A stretch of 64,000 nucleotides of DNA from Coprinellus micaceus (taxonomy: Eukaryota > Basidiomycota > Agaricomycetes > Agaricales > Psathyrellaceae): contig OX596336.1 of NCBI GenBank assembly GCA_951394405.1, positions 4,464,001 through 4,528,000 of the forward strand. Direction: 5' to 3'. Below are positions 11,343 to 23,331 of the stretch, piece after piece. Position numbers and translations under genes: made by a program. The notes under the pieces are model-generated. The model did not search any database and was not told the origin of the DNA. It worked only from the letters and a program-made list of their open reading frames with translations. The stretch's first letter is position 1. Every line of letters begins with the position of its first letter.

Positions 11343-12245
11343 ATGCCTACTACTCGACAACGCGCGAAGGGAGTCACCAGAGAGGACCTTGATAGGGATC
11401 TTGAAGCCGCAATAACTGAAGAACGTACCCACATTCAAGCTCATGTCGAAGCTCGTAGGAAACGCGAACGGCTAGAACAACAGAAGCAGGAACTCGAGGA
11501 AGACGAGCGAATACGACTCGAGGCAGAGCGAAATATCCACTTGAGCATGAGGGACGAGAGGCTACAGAGGGATGCGTATGCGGATTTGGCCTGGGAGAGG
11601 ATGGAAGAGAGTAACATGTGCCGCGGGTGTGCAAAGCGAGGCGCAGATTGTTATCGGGCACCCCTCGATCCCAACGAACGCCGTTCGTCGATCGTCAAAA
11701 GATTTCTCATTGGGCGCCTATATTATTCGACGTGCCAAGGCTGCAAAGTTCACAGACGCGCGTGCGACATTACGGAACCTCCCCCTGATGTCACTACACC
11801 CGCCCTATCTCTAGAGAAAAGGAAACGAGAAAGCGCCACGCCTCCGCACGACCTCAATACGCCCCATCGAGAGCAAAAGAGAAGAGCGGTAGGCTCGTAT
11901 CAGCGTCGCACTGCGCTCCCAACTCCTAGCCCCGAATTCCTGGAAGGATCGAGCACATGGCCCCCTGTACCGAGCGTTGCAACTCGGGGTATGGAAAAGG
12001 GCGTAGAGAGGCTCGAGAAGATCGAGAAAGAACTCAAGGCTATGAAGGGAAATATCACGGCGGTGAGCGGGAAATTCGAGCAGATAGACGGCAAAATCGG
12101 TGGGGTGATGGACCAAATGGAGAGCCAAAAAGTCCTCTTATACAAACTAGTAGACTACATGAAAGGTGAAGTTGGCTCTGGCGATAGACCTACTAAACCA
12201 AAGCCGGTCAGTGAGGATGGGCTAGAGTACACCGACGCGGAGTAG
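11343..12245 (+). CDS. coiled-coil protein with two CX2CX6C clusters, copy 1
   Basis: Single exon, 300 residues. An upstream in-frame ATG exists at 11259, but I chose 11343 because MPTTRQRAKG matches the start MPQTRRAAKK of copy 2. Order of parts: a basic N-terminus, a charged coiled coil (about residues 15-80), cluster C93-X2-C96-X6-C103 followed by YR, a 27-residue linker, cluster C131-X2-C134-X6-C141, a Lys/Arg-rich stretch (KRKRES, REQKRR) fit for nuclear import, a second coiled coil (about 220-275), and an acidic tail ending EYTDAE. The cysteine spacing equals that of the fungal Zn2Cys6 DNA-binding cluster except for the long linker. A DNA-binding or chromatin role is only an inference. 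Converges with the FGAM synthase gene, 226 bp apart. Confidence 0.75.
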   Translation: MPTTRQRAKGVTREDLDRDLEAAITEERTHIQAHVEARRKRERLEQQKQELEEDERIRLEAERNIHLSMRDERLQRDAYADLAWERMEESNMCRGCAKRGADCYRAPLDPNERRSSIVKRFLIGRLYYSTCQGCKVHRRACDITEPPPDVTTPALSLEKRKRESATPPHDLNTPHREQKRRAVGSYQRRTALPTPSPEFLEGSSTWPPVPSVATRGMEKGVERLEKIEKELKAMKGNITAVSGKFEQIDGKIGGVMDQMESQKVLLYKLVDYMKGEVGSGDRPTKPKPVSEDGLEYTDAE

Positions 12246-12471
12246 TGGGGTGCGCCATCATATCGGGTTTGAAATTTGAATGCCCACAGTGCACACCATG
12301 GAAAGCGAAGGAGCGCTTTGATTCTATGCGCTCGTGTGTATATCCTAAAAGTACATTTTATCTTCACTATTCTATTCCAAACCAAATATGTATACCAATA
12401 AATTGATCCATTCAGTTCTACTGGCTAATTCGCGGCCAGCTCATTTTTCAACCCCCATTCCACGTGCGTCT

Positions 12472-15400
12472 CTACCCGCTCGCACTCGGTACCTCATCGC
12501 ACCACCTCCTCGCATTTTGGAACAACCTAAACCACGGCCCAATCCCACCCCACTTCTCCGCCATACTCCTATCGTACCAGCTGTTCGCCTCCAACATCGC
12601 GACACGCTCCGGATGCGGCATCATCGCCAAAACCCTCCCGTTGGGTGTTTGCACCCCAGTCATACCTGCTGGACTACCGTTGGGGTTGAGGGGGTACACC
12701 TCAGCGGGCTTGCCCTGCGAGTCGACGTATCGTAGTGCGATGAGGTTCTGGGAATCGAAGGCTGCTCGGTGCTCTGCAGATATGAAGGAAGCGCGGCCTT
12801 CGCCATGGGCAACGGCCACAGGGAGCTTGCTACCCTCCATACCCTTGAAGAAAACGCTGTCCTTCCCAGTATCCACGATCTCGACCATGCTAACCCTTCC
12901 CTCGAATCTCTCGCTCTTGTTGGGCTTGAACGCGGGCCACTCCTCCGCACCGGGAATAATCTCCTTTAGGTGACTAAGAAACTGACACCCGTTACACACC
13001 CCCAATGCAAACGTATCCTCCCTCTCAAAGAACCTCCTAAACTCTTCCCTCGCCGTCTCATGCAACAACGCACTATTCGCCCAGCCCTTACCCGCACCAA
13101 GGACGTCGCCATACGAGAACCCTCCACATGCGACGAGACCACGGAACGGCGCGAGCGAGACAGCGCCAGAGAGGATATCCGACATATGGACGTCGAAGGC
13201 GTCAAAGCCCGCAGCGCTAAACGCCCACGCCATCTCCATCTGGCCGTTCACGCCTTGTTCGCGGAGCACCGCGACCTTAGGGCGAGGGATTGGGTCAGCG
13301 ATGCCCTCGAGAACCCCACTAGGCTCGAACTCGAGATCGAAGAACAATCCAGAGTGGTCGGGATCGGCGATCAGTGCGTACTCCTCCTGCGCGGTGACGG
13401 GGTTGTCGCGGAGGGATTGGATGCGGAAGGAGGTTTCGGCCCACTTGCCTTGGAGTTCGAGTACGTTTTGCTCGAATACGACCTCGCCCGAGTGGATGAT
13501 GGAGAGGGTGTCGGGTTGAGGGTCGCGCGAGGCGCTCTTGACGCGTCCAAGAACGTGGATAGAGGTGGTGGGGAAACCGATGTTGCTGAACATCCTGATG
13601 AAGCTCTTCAGCTTCGACTCGGAAACCTGCACTACAGCGCCAAGCTCCTCGTTGAAAAGGGCCCCGACGATGTCGTCCTTGTAGCTAGGAACAGCGTCGA
13701 TGTTGACCTCGATGCCAACACGGCCAGCGAATGCCATCTCAGCAAGCGTAGTGAAGAGGCCTCCGTCAGAGCGGTCGTGATAGGCGAGTACAAGGTCCGC
13801 ATCGAAGTTCTTGATAGTCTGGCACGCTTCGAGGAAATCCTTGAGGACCTGCGGATCCTCAACATCCGGCACCTCCACTCCAATCTCCCTGAACACCTGC
13901 CCAAGGGCCGAGCCACCCAACCTCTTCTTGCCGGCAGCAAGGTCAAGGAACACAAGATGCGTCGTCTCATCGTCCTTCAACCTCTGCAACTGTGGCGTCC
14001 ACGTCGTCCTAACATTCTCCACAGGGGCGAACGCCGTCACAATCAAGGACAATGGAGCCGTAACGTCCTTCTTCTCCCCCGTCTCCCTATCCGCCCATTT
14101 CATACTCATGCTCATCGAGTCCTTGCCCACCGGGATACCCACTCCGAGAGCAGGACACAACTCCTCCCCAATCGCCCTAACCGCCTCATACAACTTCTTC
14201 CCCTCTCCCTCTTTCCCCGCCGCACACATCCAATTCGCACTCAACTTCACCCTACCCAACTCGCTCCCAATCGTCGCCGCAGCGAGGTTCGTTAAGCTCT
14301 CAGCGACGGCCATACGAGCGGAGGCCGCAGCGTCGAGGAGGGCGAGTGGGGTGCGTTCCCCGATCGCCATGGCCTCGCCGTAGACCATGTCGAAGCCGTA
14401 GGTTGCGCGGGTGACAGCAACGTCGGCAACGGGGACTTGGTAGGGGCCAACCATCTGGTCGCGAGTGACGAGGCCAGTGATAGTACGATCGCCGATGGTG
14501 ATGAGGAACGACTTGGAGCCGACGCTGGGGAGATGGAGGACACGGTCCACGGCGTTGGACAGGCGGTCGTTCAAGGACGGGGTATCCGGAAGGTAACGCT
14601 GGAGGGTAGCGTCGACCTCCAGCTGACCCTGGACCTTCCTCGTTACATCCGTCCTCGTCATCTTCGGCGGCTTCCCAAACAACGTGCTCATGTCCAACCT
14701 AATCACGTCCTTCCCTTCCAACCTATCCGTAACAACCAACTCCTCCTCCCTCGTCGCCCACCCAATCACACTAAACGGCGCCCTCTCCCTCTTTGCAATC
14801 GCCTCAAACAACCTCAACTTCTCCTTCGCCACAGCCAAAACGTACCGCTCCTGGCTCTCATTACACCAAATCTCCATCGGGCTCATACTCTTATCCGCCA
14901 CCAGCACATCCCTAATCTCCAAGTTGGCTCCAAGCCCACTATCATGCACAAGCTCCGGCATCGCGTTACTCAGTCCACCCGCCCCAACGTCATGGATACT
15001 CTCAATCGGGCTCCCAGATGACCCGAGACTCGTGCAAGCATCGATAACCTGCTGACACCTCCTCTGCATCTCGGCGTTATCCCTCTGCACAGATGCAAAG
15101 TCTAAATCCGCTGTGGAGGCGCCGGAGATCTGGGACGATGCGGCGCCGCCACCGAGGCCGATGAGAAGAGAGGGGCCTCCTAGGACGATGAGGGCCGACC
15201 CAGGGGTGATGGGTGCCTTGAGCGTGAATTGGGGACGCACGGAACCGTAGCCGCCCGCGATCATGATAGGCTTGTGGTATCCTCGCCATTCAGACTCCTG
15301 GACCCCCGTGGTTGCGTCACCGGTGACGGGGGTGGGCGCTGGAACCTTCTCGAGGAATGTGCGCCAGTAGCCGGCGATAGCTGGGCGACCAAACTCGTTG

Positions 15401-16704
15401 TTGAAGGCGCTGGCACCGAGGGGAGCTTCGACCATGATATCCAGGGCGCTCGCGATGTGTCCTGGTCGACCGACGTCTTCCTCCCAAGGTTGCTCGAATC
15501 CAGGAATATAGAGGTCGCTAGTGGTGTATCCAGCCATACCCGCCTTGGGCTTCGATCCCCGCCCAACAGCTCCCTCGTCACGGATTTCTCCACCAGACCC
15601 AGTTGCAGCTCCAGGATAGGGCGACACCGCCGTCGGGTGGTTGTGGGTCTCGACCTTGATGAGGATGGGGAGGTGCTCGACGTTCGAAGCGTAGAGGTGG
15701 TGATTCGGGCCAACACCACCTCCCTCCGTCATACCTCCAACGCCCCTCTGCTCTAACTTCCTCTGCACACCAAACCTTGGCCCGTCGTGACCCTCCATAA
15801 CAGCCGCGTTATCGCTATACGCACTAATCGTGCCCTTGTTCCCGCACTGAGCCTCGGTATTCCTGATCATGCCAAACAGCGACTTGGGCTCCGGAGCCTC
15901 AGCACCGTCGAACGTCCACGCGGCGTTGAAGATTTTGTGGCGACAGTGCTCCGAGTTGACCTGGGCGAACATGAAGAGCTCCGCGTCGGTGGGGTTGCGC
16001 TTCATCGCCTTTGCCCCGGAGACGTACGCGTCGACGAGGTAGCTGATCTCTTCGGCGGCAAGCGCCAGCCCAAGGGTGACGTTGGCTTCGGTGAGCTTGG
16101 CTTGAGCGGAGGCGGTGAAGGCGGCGAGGTCTCCCTCTGTTGACTCGGGGAGGAGATCGACGGTAACGAGGGGTTTGGGCTCCCCGTGGGTGAAGATCGT
16201 GGATTCAGCCGGGAGAGTGAATTGGGTGAGTTGTGTCATACGGTCGTGGATGAAGTGGCCGAAGGAGGCGACGTCGGATTCGGTGAGGGGTTCGGAAGAA
16301 GGGGCGAGTTCGAAGACTAAGGCGGTTCCGCGCTCGAGGCGTTCGATGTGGTTCTCAAGGTTACAGAGGCGCGCGATATCGGTGGCCTTGCTGGACCAGG
16401 GCGAGACGGATCCAGGGCGGGGGAGGACGTACACCATCACCGCGTTTCCTTTCACTCCTTCGAGCGCCTCCCGCGTTCCGGGGAGCGAGATGTCGTCACC
16501 GTAATCCAACAGCCTGTTCAGCGTCTTCCTTGGCTCGCTGGCGACATCCTTGAGCTCGGTCTCGGATCCATCGTCGAGGGCCTTGACGAGGTGCAGGTGG
16601 ACGGCGTCGATGGAGACGATCTTGGGGCAGAGCTGCTGGATCGACGCGAGCAGCGACCTGCGCCGCGGCTCGGAGATGGACGATGTGCCTGGCAGCACGA
16701 GCAT
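12472..16704 (-). CDS. ADE6: phosphoribosylformylglycinamidine synthase (FGAM synthase)
   Basis: Catalyses the ATP- and glutamine-dependent conversion of FGAR to FGAM, step four of purine biosynthesis, in the cytosol. A single 1410-residue exon, about the length of the yeast enzyme. In order: N-terminal PurS-like region; linker with FAQVNSEHCRHKIFNA; first synthase half with KVETHNHPTAVSPYPGAATGSGGEIRDEGA and the family's HDVGAGGLSNAMPELVHD; second half with AYHDRSDGGLFTTLAEMAFAG; C-terminal glutamine amidotransferase with VLREQGVNGQ, the nucleophile cysteine in LGVCNGCQFLSHL, and the HPE of the catalytic triad in MMPHPERVAM. No frameshift in 4.2 kb. Upstream region 16705-17390 should hold its promoter. 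The symbol follows Saccharomyces. Confidence 0.96.
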   Translation of the reverse strand: MLVLPGTSSISEPRRRSLLASIQQLCPKIVSIDAVHLHLVKALDDGSETELKDVASEPRKTLNRLLDYGDDISLPGTREALEGVKGNAVMVYVLPRPGSVSPWSSKATDIARLCNLENHIERLERGTALVFELAPSSEPLTESDVASFGHFIHDRMTQLTQFTLPAESTIFTHGEPKPLVTVDLLPESTEGDLAAFTASAQAKLTEANVTLGLALAAEEISYLVDAYVSGAKAMKRNPTDAELFMFAQVNSEHCRHKIFNAAWTFDGAEAPEPKSLFGMIRNTEAQCGNKGTISAYSDNAAVMEGHDGPRFGVQRKLEQRGVGGMTEGGGVGPNHHLYASNVEHLPILIKVETHNHPTAVSPYPGAATGSGGEIRDEGAVGRGSKPKAGMAGYTTSDLYIPGFEQPWEEDVGRPGHIASALDIMVEAPLGASAFNNEFGRPAIAGYWRTFLEKVPAPTPVTGDATTGVQESEWRGYHKPIMIAGGYGSVRPQFTLKAPITPGSALIVLGGPSLLIGLGGGAASSQISGASTADLDFASVQRDNAEMQRRCQQVIDACTSLGSSGSPIESIHDVGAGGLSNAMPELVHDSGLGANLEIRDVLVADKSMSPMEIWCNESQERYVLAVAKEKLRLFEAIAKRERAPFSVIGWATREEELVVTDRLEGKDVIRLDMSTLFGKPPKMTRTDVTRKVQGQLEVDATLQRYLPDTPSLNDRLSNAVDRVLHLPSVGSKSFLITIGDRTITGLVTRDQMVGPYQVPVADVAVTRATYGFDMVYGEAMAIGERTPLALLDAAASARMAVAESLTNLAAATIGSELGRVKLSANWMCAAGKEGEGKKLYEAVRAIGEELCPALGVGIPVGKDSMSMSMKWADRETGEKKDVTAPLSLIVTAFAPVENVRTTWTPQLQRLKDDETTHLVFLDLAAGKKRLGGSALGQVFREIGVEVPDVEDPQVLKDFLEACQTIKNFDADLVLAYHDRSDGGLFTTLAEMAFAGRVGIEVNIDAVPSYKDDIVGALFNEELGAVVQVSESKLKSFIRMFSNIGFPTTSIHVLGRVKSASRDPQPDTLSIIHSGEVVFEQNVLELQGKWAETSFRIQSLRDNPVTAQEEYALIADPDHSGLFFDLEFEPSGVLEGIADPIPRPKVAVLREQGVNGQMEMAWAFSAAGFDAFDVHMSDILSGAVSLAPFRGLVACGGFSYGDVLGAGKGWANSALLHETAREEFRRFFEREDTFALGVCNGCQFLSHLKEIIPGAEEWPAFKPNKSERFEGRVSMVEIVDTGKDSVFFKGMEGSKLPVAVAHGEGRASFISAEHRAAFDSQNLIALRYVDSQGKPAEVYPLNPNGSPAGMTGVQTPNGRVLAMMPHPERVAMLEANSWYDRSMAEKWGGIGPWFRLFQNARRWCDEVPSASG

Positions 16705-17390
16705 CTGCTGTGCGCGTCAAACATATTTCTTCGACGATTTTCGGCGAGATCGCACCTTGGAAGATGGGCGAACGGGTACAGATGCTGGTGGTGGTAGTTC
16801 AAGACAACAAAATTTGGTTCCAAATCTCTTTCCAATCTTGGAAAGCGAAGTTGATCGGCCGACATATGTACCCCTGAACAGAGCCCTAACCCCACGTTTC
16901 GATTCGTCGTCAATGATCTCTTGTCCTGGGTATAGGGAACGTCGTCAGGATGGCATGGATGTCCTCTTTGCATTAAAATACCTGGGTGGAATTCGGAGAG
17001 TGCATCCCGGAAGCTGGAATACGGCTACCCGGACATTGGTTAGTTGAAGGATAGGTCCTGTACTAGAGATAGAAGGTTTAGAACATGTTTCCAGAGACGA
17101 CGACAAACCACATACCCTGAGAGGCCTAAAGAAAGGAGCCGCGGCCATGAAAAGTAAAGGAAGAGGCGTACCCTTTAACCAGCAGCGCGATTCCATCTGC
17201 ATTTTCCACTTCTTCGAGCCCCGAGGGTACGACCCTTCCGAATTGTAAGGTCAACAGGAATACATACTCAAATATGGTGCCTCAGTAGCGGAAAATGCGA
17301 CAGGTATCAATCAACATGGCCATGTAGTCCATCGTCGAGTTCGTCCAAATCTCGGGACCACCAAACCAAAAACCCAACACCCCTCGCCCC
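16705..17390. other. intergenic, promoter region of FGAM synthase
   Basis: This spacer lies between the FGAM synthase start and the Use1 stop, both on the minus strand. It contains only short frames. I see no recognisable binding site. Confidence 0.5.
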
Positions 17391-18433
17391 TCAAATCCTC
17401 GTCAACCGAATAAACCCAACCATAACCACGAATAGCAACAGCACCGCCAGCACAATCCCCAGCGTCAACCACGTCGTCCCCCCACTCTTCCCCGCAAAGT
17501 CCCTCAGCCTCTTTCTCTGGCCCTCCATAAAGCCCAAATTCCCCTCCACCTTCCCCAACGCAGCCTCCACAACCACCTTGTCTTTCTCCAAGGCGTCGGC
17601 GAAATGCATCGCATTCCGCTTGAGCTGCGCGGCCATGGCTTCGAGTTGAGAGGAGAGCTCGGATTGGAGGGAGGTGTGGGCTTCGGTGGAGGCTGTGGTT
17701 CGGTTTGTGAGAGAGGAGCTAGTTGAGGGGAGGGCGGTGGTTCGAGAGGGGAATGTGGATGTCAAGGGTGTAGGAGACGCGGCGCGGTAGGGTGGGGGTG
17801 CATCGATTGGTTCCGCAGAGAAGAGAGCTGGAAGCGCAGAAACCAGCCCGCTCGATGGAAGACCCGGGATCTCCTCTGGAGGTGAGAGCAGGAAGTTGTC
17901 GTTCTCGCTGAGTGAGAGTGATGAAGGGAGACCGGAAGAGCCAACTTTCGGCGTCGTTTGTCCGTCCTCCAGCTCCTCCTCGGCATCTGCGAGCCTCTCG
18001 TGCGGGGAACCGAAAGCCTCGTCGAAGGGTGTGAGGGACTGGTCGCGGGGAGGGGGGAGTTGGTCGAGGAGACTTCTTGAGGGTCGCTGCGGTGGATGAG
18101 TGTATCGGGTCTCTGTGTCCTTCAGGAAGGCCTCAATCTTGTCGAGGCTCATCTTCACGGCGTTTACACGTCGTATGTGCTCACTATACCGGGGTCAACA
18201 CCCAGTCTACCCTGCCCAAAGTATGGAACGCACCTCGAACCCTGCTCGTACGCCTCAACGTTCCTGGCCAGCTTCCGTGCATACTTGACCTTCTGCAGCT
18301 CCTTACGCGCCTTGACCCGGATCTCATCGTCTCCACCCTCCTCTGCCTCCCAGCCATCCTTAGATTGAACGGCTTTCTCGAGTCTGCGCACCAGGCGGAA
18401 TAGGTTGATCTCGTCGTGTTGAGTGAGCTGCAT
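17391..18433 (-). CDS. USE1: Use1-type SNARE protein
   Basis: ER-localised SNARE for fusion of retrograde Golgi-to-ER vesicles. Two exons, 18234-18433 and 17391-18183, with a 50-nt intron; about 330 residues. The N-terminal part has the family's NLFRLVRRLEKA and KELQKVKYARKLARNVE. After a Ser/Pro-rich middle comes the SNARE helix, LQSELSSQLEAMAAQLKRNAMHFADALEKDK and on to GNLGFMEGQRKRLRDF, then a single C-terminal membrane anchor (WLTLGIVLAVLLLFVVMVGF) and RLTRI. Tail-anchored layout fits Use1 (Pfam Use1 family). It starts 639 bp from the divergent Sqs1 gene. Confidence 0.88.
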
Positions 18434-19072
18434 CGTTTCTTTTGACCTAGCGAGCCTCTACAAAGAAGACCTCGAGGAATGAGGGGGCCGTGGTGGCGGT
18501 CGGTGACAACGTGGTCCCTGCGTCACTGGCGCTTGTTCTTTGGTGTCCAACGCCGTCGATGTCAAACACGGTGCCGAGCTCGGCATGATGCCGTCAGGCT
18601 GACTCTGCCAGCCGGTGCGCAACCGCAGAAAATTATATTTCAATTTGAATTTAGCTTTCTTCTCCATCGTCCTTGTCGCTGTGCGCCACGACGACCGACG
18701 ACGACGACGACGGCTTCTACCAACGCCCCAGACGATCAACGCACGATTGTCGTCACATCGCAGCTGCAATACCGTCATACCGAGGCTTGGATATTGGAGA
18801 GAGCGAGGATAATCCAAACAACCACGCCTAGAGGTTCCGAATCGACATCTTGAATCAGTGCATATCTATAGTATTCTGGCCTTGCGTCCTCCTATCTTTT
18901 TCTTGTTGAAAACAGAACACGAATCCACCGATTGGTTTACCAAATTCTACAATCTACCGACCAGGCCATTGAACCACGATCTCGACCCCTCCCATCGCAC
19001 ATCGCTACGAACACAACAGCACCGACCCTTCGTACACCACATCCAACTAGATCGGCGATAGACACATTCGAC
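18434..19072. other. shared divergent promoter region
   Basis: Intergenic region between the oppositely directed Use1 and Sqs1 genes. It must carry both promoters. A GAC/GACGA-rich stretch near 18690-18715 is a short imperfect repeat; no firm element is visible. Confidence 0.5.
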
Positions 19073-22000
19073 ATGCCCCACAAGAACAAAAACAAAAACA
19101 AGAACGAGAACGCAAATGCCTCACCCCGGGGCGGCGGTGGTGGAGGCAGACCGTTCCGCGGCGGACGAGGACATGGACGAGGAGGAGGACGTGGAGGCAG
19201 GGGCCACGGCGGGGGTGGAGGTGGGGGTTTCGTGAACGCCCAAGCCCAACTCGCCTCTGAAATGGATATGCTGAACGACTTCGTGATCGCCCCGCCGAGC
19301 CCCGAACGACTCGGTTCGCCATACCGCGGTCGCGGGCGAGGAAGAGGAGGAGGGGTAGGCAGGGGAAGAGGACAGGGAGGGTTCGTCGGGGACAGTGAAT
19401 TCAATCAAGGCGGGAGGGGGAGAGGGAGAGGGAGGGGAGGGTACGCCGGGAGGGGGAGGGGAGGAGGTGTACCTGGCGGTGGAAGTGCGATGTTACAGGA
19501 CGATTTGCAGGTTATGGGGCGCATGTTCGCCGCCGAGGAGCAGGGTACGTTCACAACCCTTCAAATCATGTTTTATTGACCCTACGACGAATGCCCAGTA
19601 AACCAGCAAGGCAATTACGCCTCCGTTCTCTTCCCATCGCGAGGAACACCTCGAGGCGGTGGACGAGGCGGCAGGGGCCGCGGCGCACTTCCAACGAACG
19701 ACGCCCCAGGCCACAGACGTACCTCGGGCATCGGGGCTGGTGCGGCCCCGAATTCGCCTCAAGCTTCTCGAGGCAACTTCAATTCCAATTATCGACCCGT
19801 AGACCCCTTCGGTCCACTCTCGAGCTTACTGCACCGCGAACGACCCTTGCTTCGCCCGATCATCTTCGTACCTAGCGTGCATACGAAGGTGTTGTTTAGC
19901 TGCGACGACGAAGAGGAGGCGAGGGACGTGGAGGCTGAGGTTAAGGAAGAGGTTTTGCACGTGGAGAACGTGGATGAGTTAGATGGGGGTGTTGAGGCGC
20001 GGGCAGGTGAGTGGCCTTACGATGGCCTGGTTTTCGTGGAGGATCGGTCCCTGATGCTGCTCTGGTTATAGACGGCGTGCCGAGAGGAGAGTTCGCAGCG
20101 CATGCACCCACAGCAGACCGCGTCATGCGAGTCTTCATGGGATCCCCTATCCCCTCTGACGAGTCCTCGTCATCCGAGGATGAAGGCGAGGGAGGCAACG
20201 ATGATATGGAAGACATTGAGGAAATCGATTTCAGCGATCTCTCAAAACTCATGGAGGTCGACATGAAGAAGACTAGGAAGGCAAAGGTGGACACGAAGAC
20301 GAAATTATGGATGGAACAGGGAGCAGGGGAGGAGAGCTTCTTGGGTACGAGGGCGACGCCCGTCCCTCAGGAAGTTGGTTTGGAGGCAAAAATCGGACTT
20401 GCGGGAGAAGCTAAGAAGGTTATTGAGTCAGTGACGGCGAAGTCATCTACGACTACGATGACCGCGACTACCTCGATCCTCAAGGCCACAACGGCCACTG
20501 CCACGGATGGAGGAGATCGGGACCAGGAGAAGATCGTTGTCGCTATCGACGAAATGCATATCGACGGCCACACCAGGGAGGTCTATATGGGAACAACATC
20601 GAAGAACGCGGCGGATGCTGCTCCTACTCCTTCCAAATCTAACCTTCCCGCGGCCGCGGCCGATGTACCTACGCCAGGAGATACACAAGTTCAACACCGA
20701 GTAGAGGAAGTGGCACTGGACTTTGTCATCGACACCGAACCGGTCCACGTCCGCACGCACGAAAAGCCGCGAATTCGGACGCCTCCACCCATGCGGCTGG
20801 ACGACGATGATGACGACGAGGTTATCGTCTACGTTGCGCCCCATCCAAGGAGGTCCGAGGTCAAACAGGCTGCGAAGGCTCAAGCCCCGAAACCCGATCC
20901 AAGCGACCACCAGCACATCTTCACACCTTACGAGGGTGCTCGAGGCACGACTTCCACCAGCGTCGTAGAGGCGGCACCCACCACCACCACCACCACCACC
21001 ACCTTCCCTACCCTAGGAACGCCTAGGGTATCCAAACGCCTAGCCGCCCCAGCCCTGTCCACCCCTCGCATGGCCAAACAAGCATTAGCAAAGCAGAAGA
21101 GAGTCGCGAAACGCGAGAAGGACGCCGAGCGCCGTCGTAAAGCTCGTTCGTCCCTCCAAGGGATGTTCGACAAGAAGCGTAAGGGCAGAGGCGGGTTCGG
21201 CGCGATTGGTGCGATGATGCAGGAGCGGGAGTTGCAGGATGAGTATGGGAGTGGGAGTGAGGACGGTGATGGCGTGGATCGGAAGTGGAAGGAAAGGAGG
21301 AGGGGGGATAGCGACCTTGAGTGGGGGACGGATGATGAGGATGCTCAGAGTCAGGTGCCTGGGCGGAAGGGTGGAGTGGATGATGATGAGTATATGACGC
21401 TGCCTCAGCTGCAGCAGGTGTTGATGGAGTCGGCTGCTGCTGGGAGGACCAACGGAGGCGACGGTGGGCAGGGAGAGTTTACGCCGTACACTCCGCCTGC
21501 TTCGTCGAAGCGGAAAGAGCGGCGTAGGAAGTCAGGCGCGAATGCCAACGCTGGGAGTGCCGCTCAAAGGAGGAAGGACGAGTCGATCGCAACTGCGATG
21601 GAGATGGATGTGGACTCTGATTTGGAGGTCGAGGCAATGAAGCAGTTCGCGGGGGGTATGTTGGGGAGGGACGGAGGTGTGCATGTTACGTTTGGGGACT
21701 TGGAGGATGAACAGAGGATGAGGGAGGAGGATGCAGATCTTGGAGGAGGTGTTACGGATAGTGGAGATAACGAAGGTGAGAGTGAAGAAGTGGGTGAAGA
21801 GGAGAAGGAGATGCAGAGGGCGGTTGACCTGGCGGAGGAGTTATTGGTGGCAGAGGATTTGGCTGAGCTTAGTATTGAGGATGATGATGATGATGATGAT
21901 GAAGGCGACGACGATGGTGAGGACGACGAGGAGAAGACGCCTCGGAGTAGCTTTGCCGCTAGGCTTCAGAAGCTTCGTGAATCGGCTAAGAAGCCGAGGG

Positions 22001-23137
22001 GGAGCGTGGAGGGCAAGGGAAAGGGCAAGGCGAAGATGGGCTCGGACGAGGATGAAATGGATTTCGACGATGACGATGAGGACGATGATGATGAGGACGA
22101 TTACTTCAAGAGGGACATCCAGTGGTCGATGGAGGATGATGAGAAGGATTTAATAAACAAGATCCAGGTACGCGCTGCTTTCCGTCAGGCTCGTTGAACC
22201 TGTCACTGACTATCACGGTACGTAGGGCCTGCTGGACGCGAACGAGGAGTTAATGTCAGGCCGGGATCGGAAGCAATCGAAGAAGCTATTCAAAGCAATT
22301 TCGAATGGGGAGTTTGACTACTTCGACGAGGACTTCTATTTCCCCCAAGCCAGTACGTCCTACTAGTTCTCTTCACTCTTGTTAGACTCCTCACCTCTTG
22401 CAGAGCGCGGAAAGAAGGCACAACGCGACGCAATTCCACCCACCTTGCGCGCCCAGTGGGACAAAGATCGGGAAGCAAAGGCGGAGCGGAAGAAGCAGCG
22501 CGAGCTCGAGAAGCTTTTCCAAGCAGCTGATCCCTTTTCAATCAAGGGAGGCAATAAAGGACGCAAAGCCATGCTCGCAGCCGCCCGCCTCGACCCTACC
22601 ATCACCGTCGTGCCCAACCGCATCATCGACATGACTACCCTGGTCCAGATGCTACACAAGTTTGTCGACGATCTCGGTGGAAAGCAGACCCTCAACCTCC
22701 CGCCAACGAACAAGGAGACGCGGAAGAACGTCCACCAACTAGCTTTGGCCTTTGGGCTGAAGAGTCTCAGTAAAGGGAAGGGTGACGCACGATACGTTAC
22801 CGTTACGAAGACCACGAGGACGGGACCGGGACGGGTGGATGAGAGGAAGGTCGCGAGGATCATGAAGAAGTCTGGGGCGCCTGGAGCGAGGGGCAACGAT
22901 TTCATGTCTGGAGCGAATCCGTACAAGGGAGCAGGTGGGAAGGGCCAGGTGCCGAAGCATAAGGAAGGCGATGTCGTTGGAAAGGCTGCGCCGAAGATCG
23001 ACGCGTCGAATGTTGGATTCAAGATGTTAGCGATGATGGGTTGGACTGAGGGTGAGAGGATCGGCGTGGGTGGATTGGAGGCACCGATTGAGGCTGTGAT
23101 CAAGCATTCAAAGCTAGGCTTGGGTGCAATGAAGTAG
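19073..23137 (+). CDS. SQS1: Sqs1-like G-patch and R3H domain protein
   Basis: Nuclear RNA-processing factor; in yeast the G-patch of Sqs1 activates the helicase Prp43. Five exons: 19073-19544, 19599-20006, 20072-22167, 22226-22352 and 22404-23137, about 1278 residues with all phases fitting. Order of parts: Lys/Asn-rich start; RGG/GRGRG-rich region (about residues 20-145); acidic and Ser-rich middle, including runs of Asp coded by (GAT)n near 21880 and a Thr run coded by (ACC)n near 20980; basic stretch MAKQALAKQKRVAKREKD; R3H region NKETRKNVHQLALAFGL; C-terminal G-patch FKMLAMMGWTEGERIGVGG ending LGLGAMK. Longer than yeast Sqs1 because of the low-complexity regions. Start chosen as the first ATG of the Lys/Asn-rich exon. 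Confidence 0.88.
19130..19485 (+). repeat. RGG-coding purine-rich tract
   Basis: Low-complexity GGA/CGAGGA-rich DNA inside exon 1 of the Sqs1-like gene; it codes alternating Arg and Gly, an RNA-binding composition. The purine bias of the coding strand is strong. Confidence 0.7.
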
Positions 23138-23331
23138 TAGATCTAACGATCCGTACGCCATTTTGTTCGTGTCGCTCATTATGTTGTTGATTGACCGAAT
23201 CATGAACACGCTATGGGGAAAACTATGCGACGTGAAATACACTCGTAGCTATCTTCCTGTACAGGTGTGGAAATAGTCCTTGATTCAGACTTGACGAGAC
23301 CGTCATTCTCAGGCGACGAGCGGCAGACCAA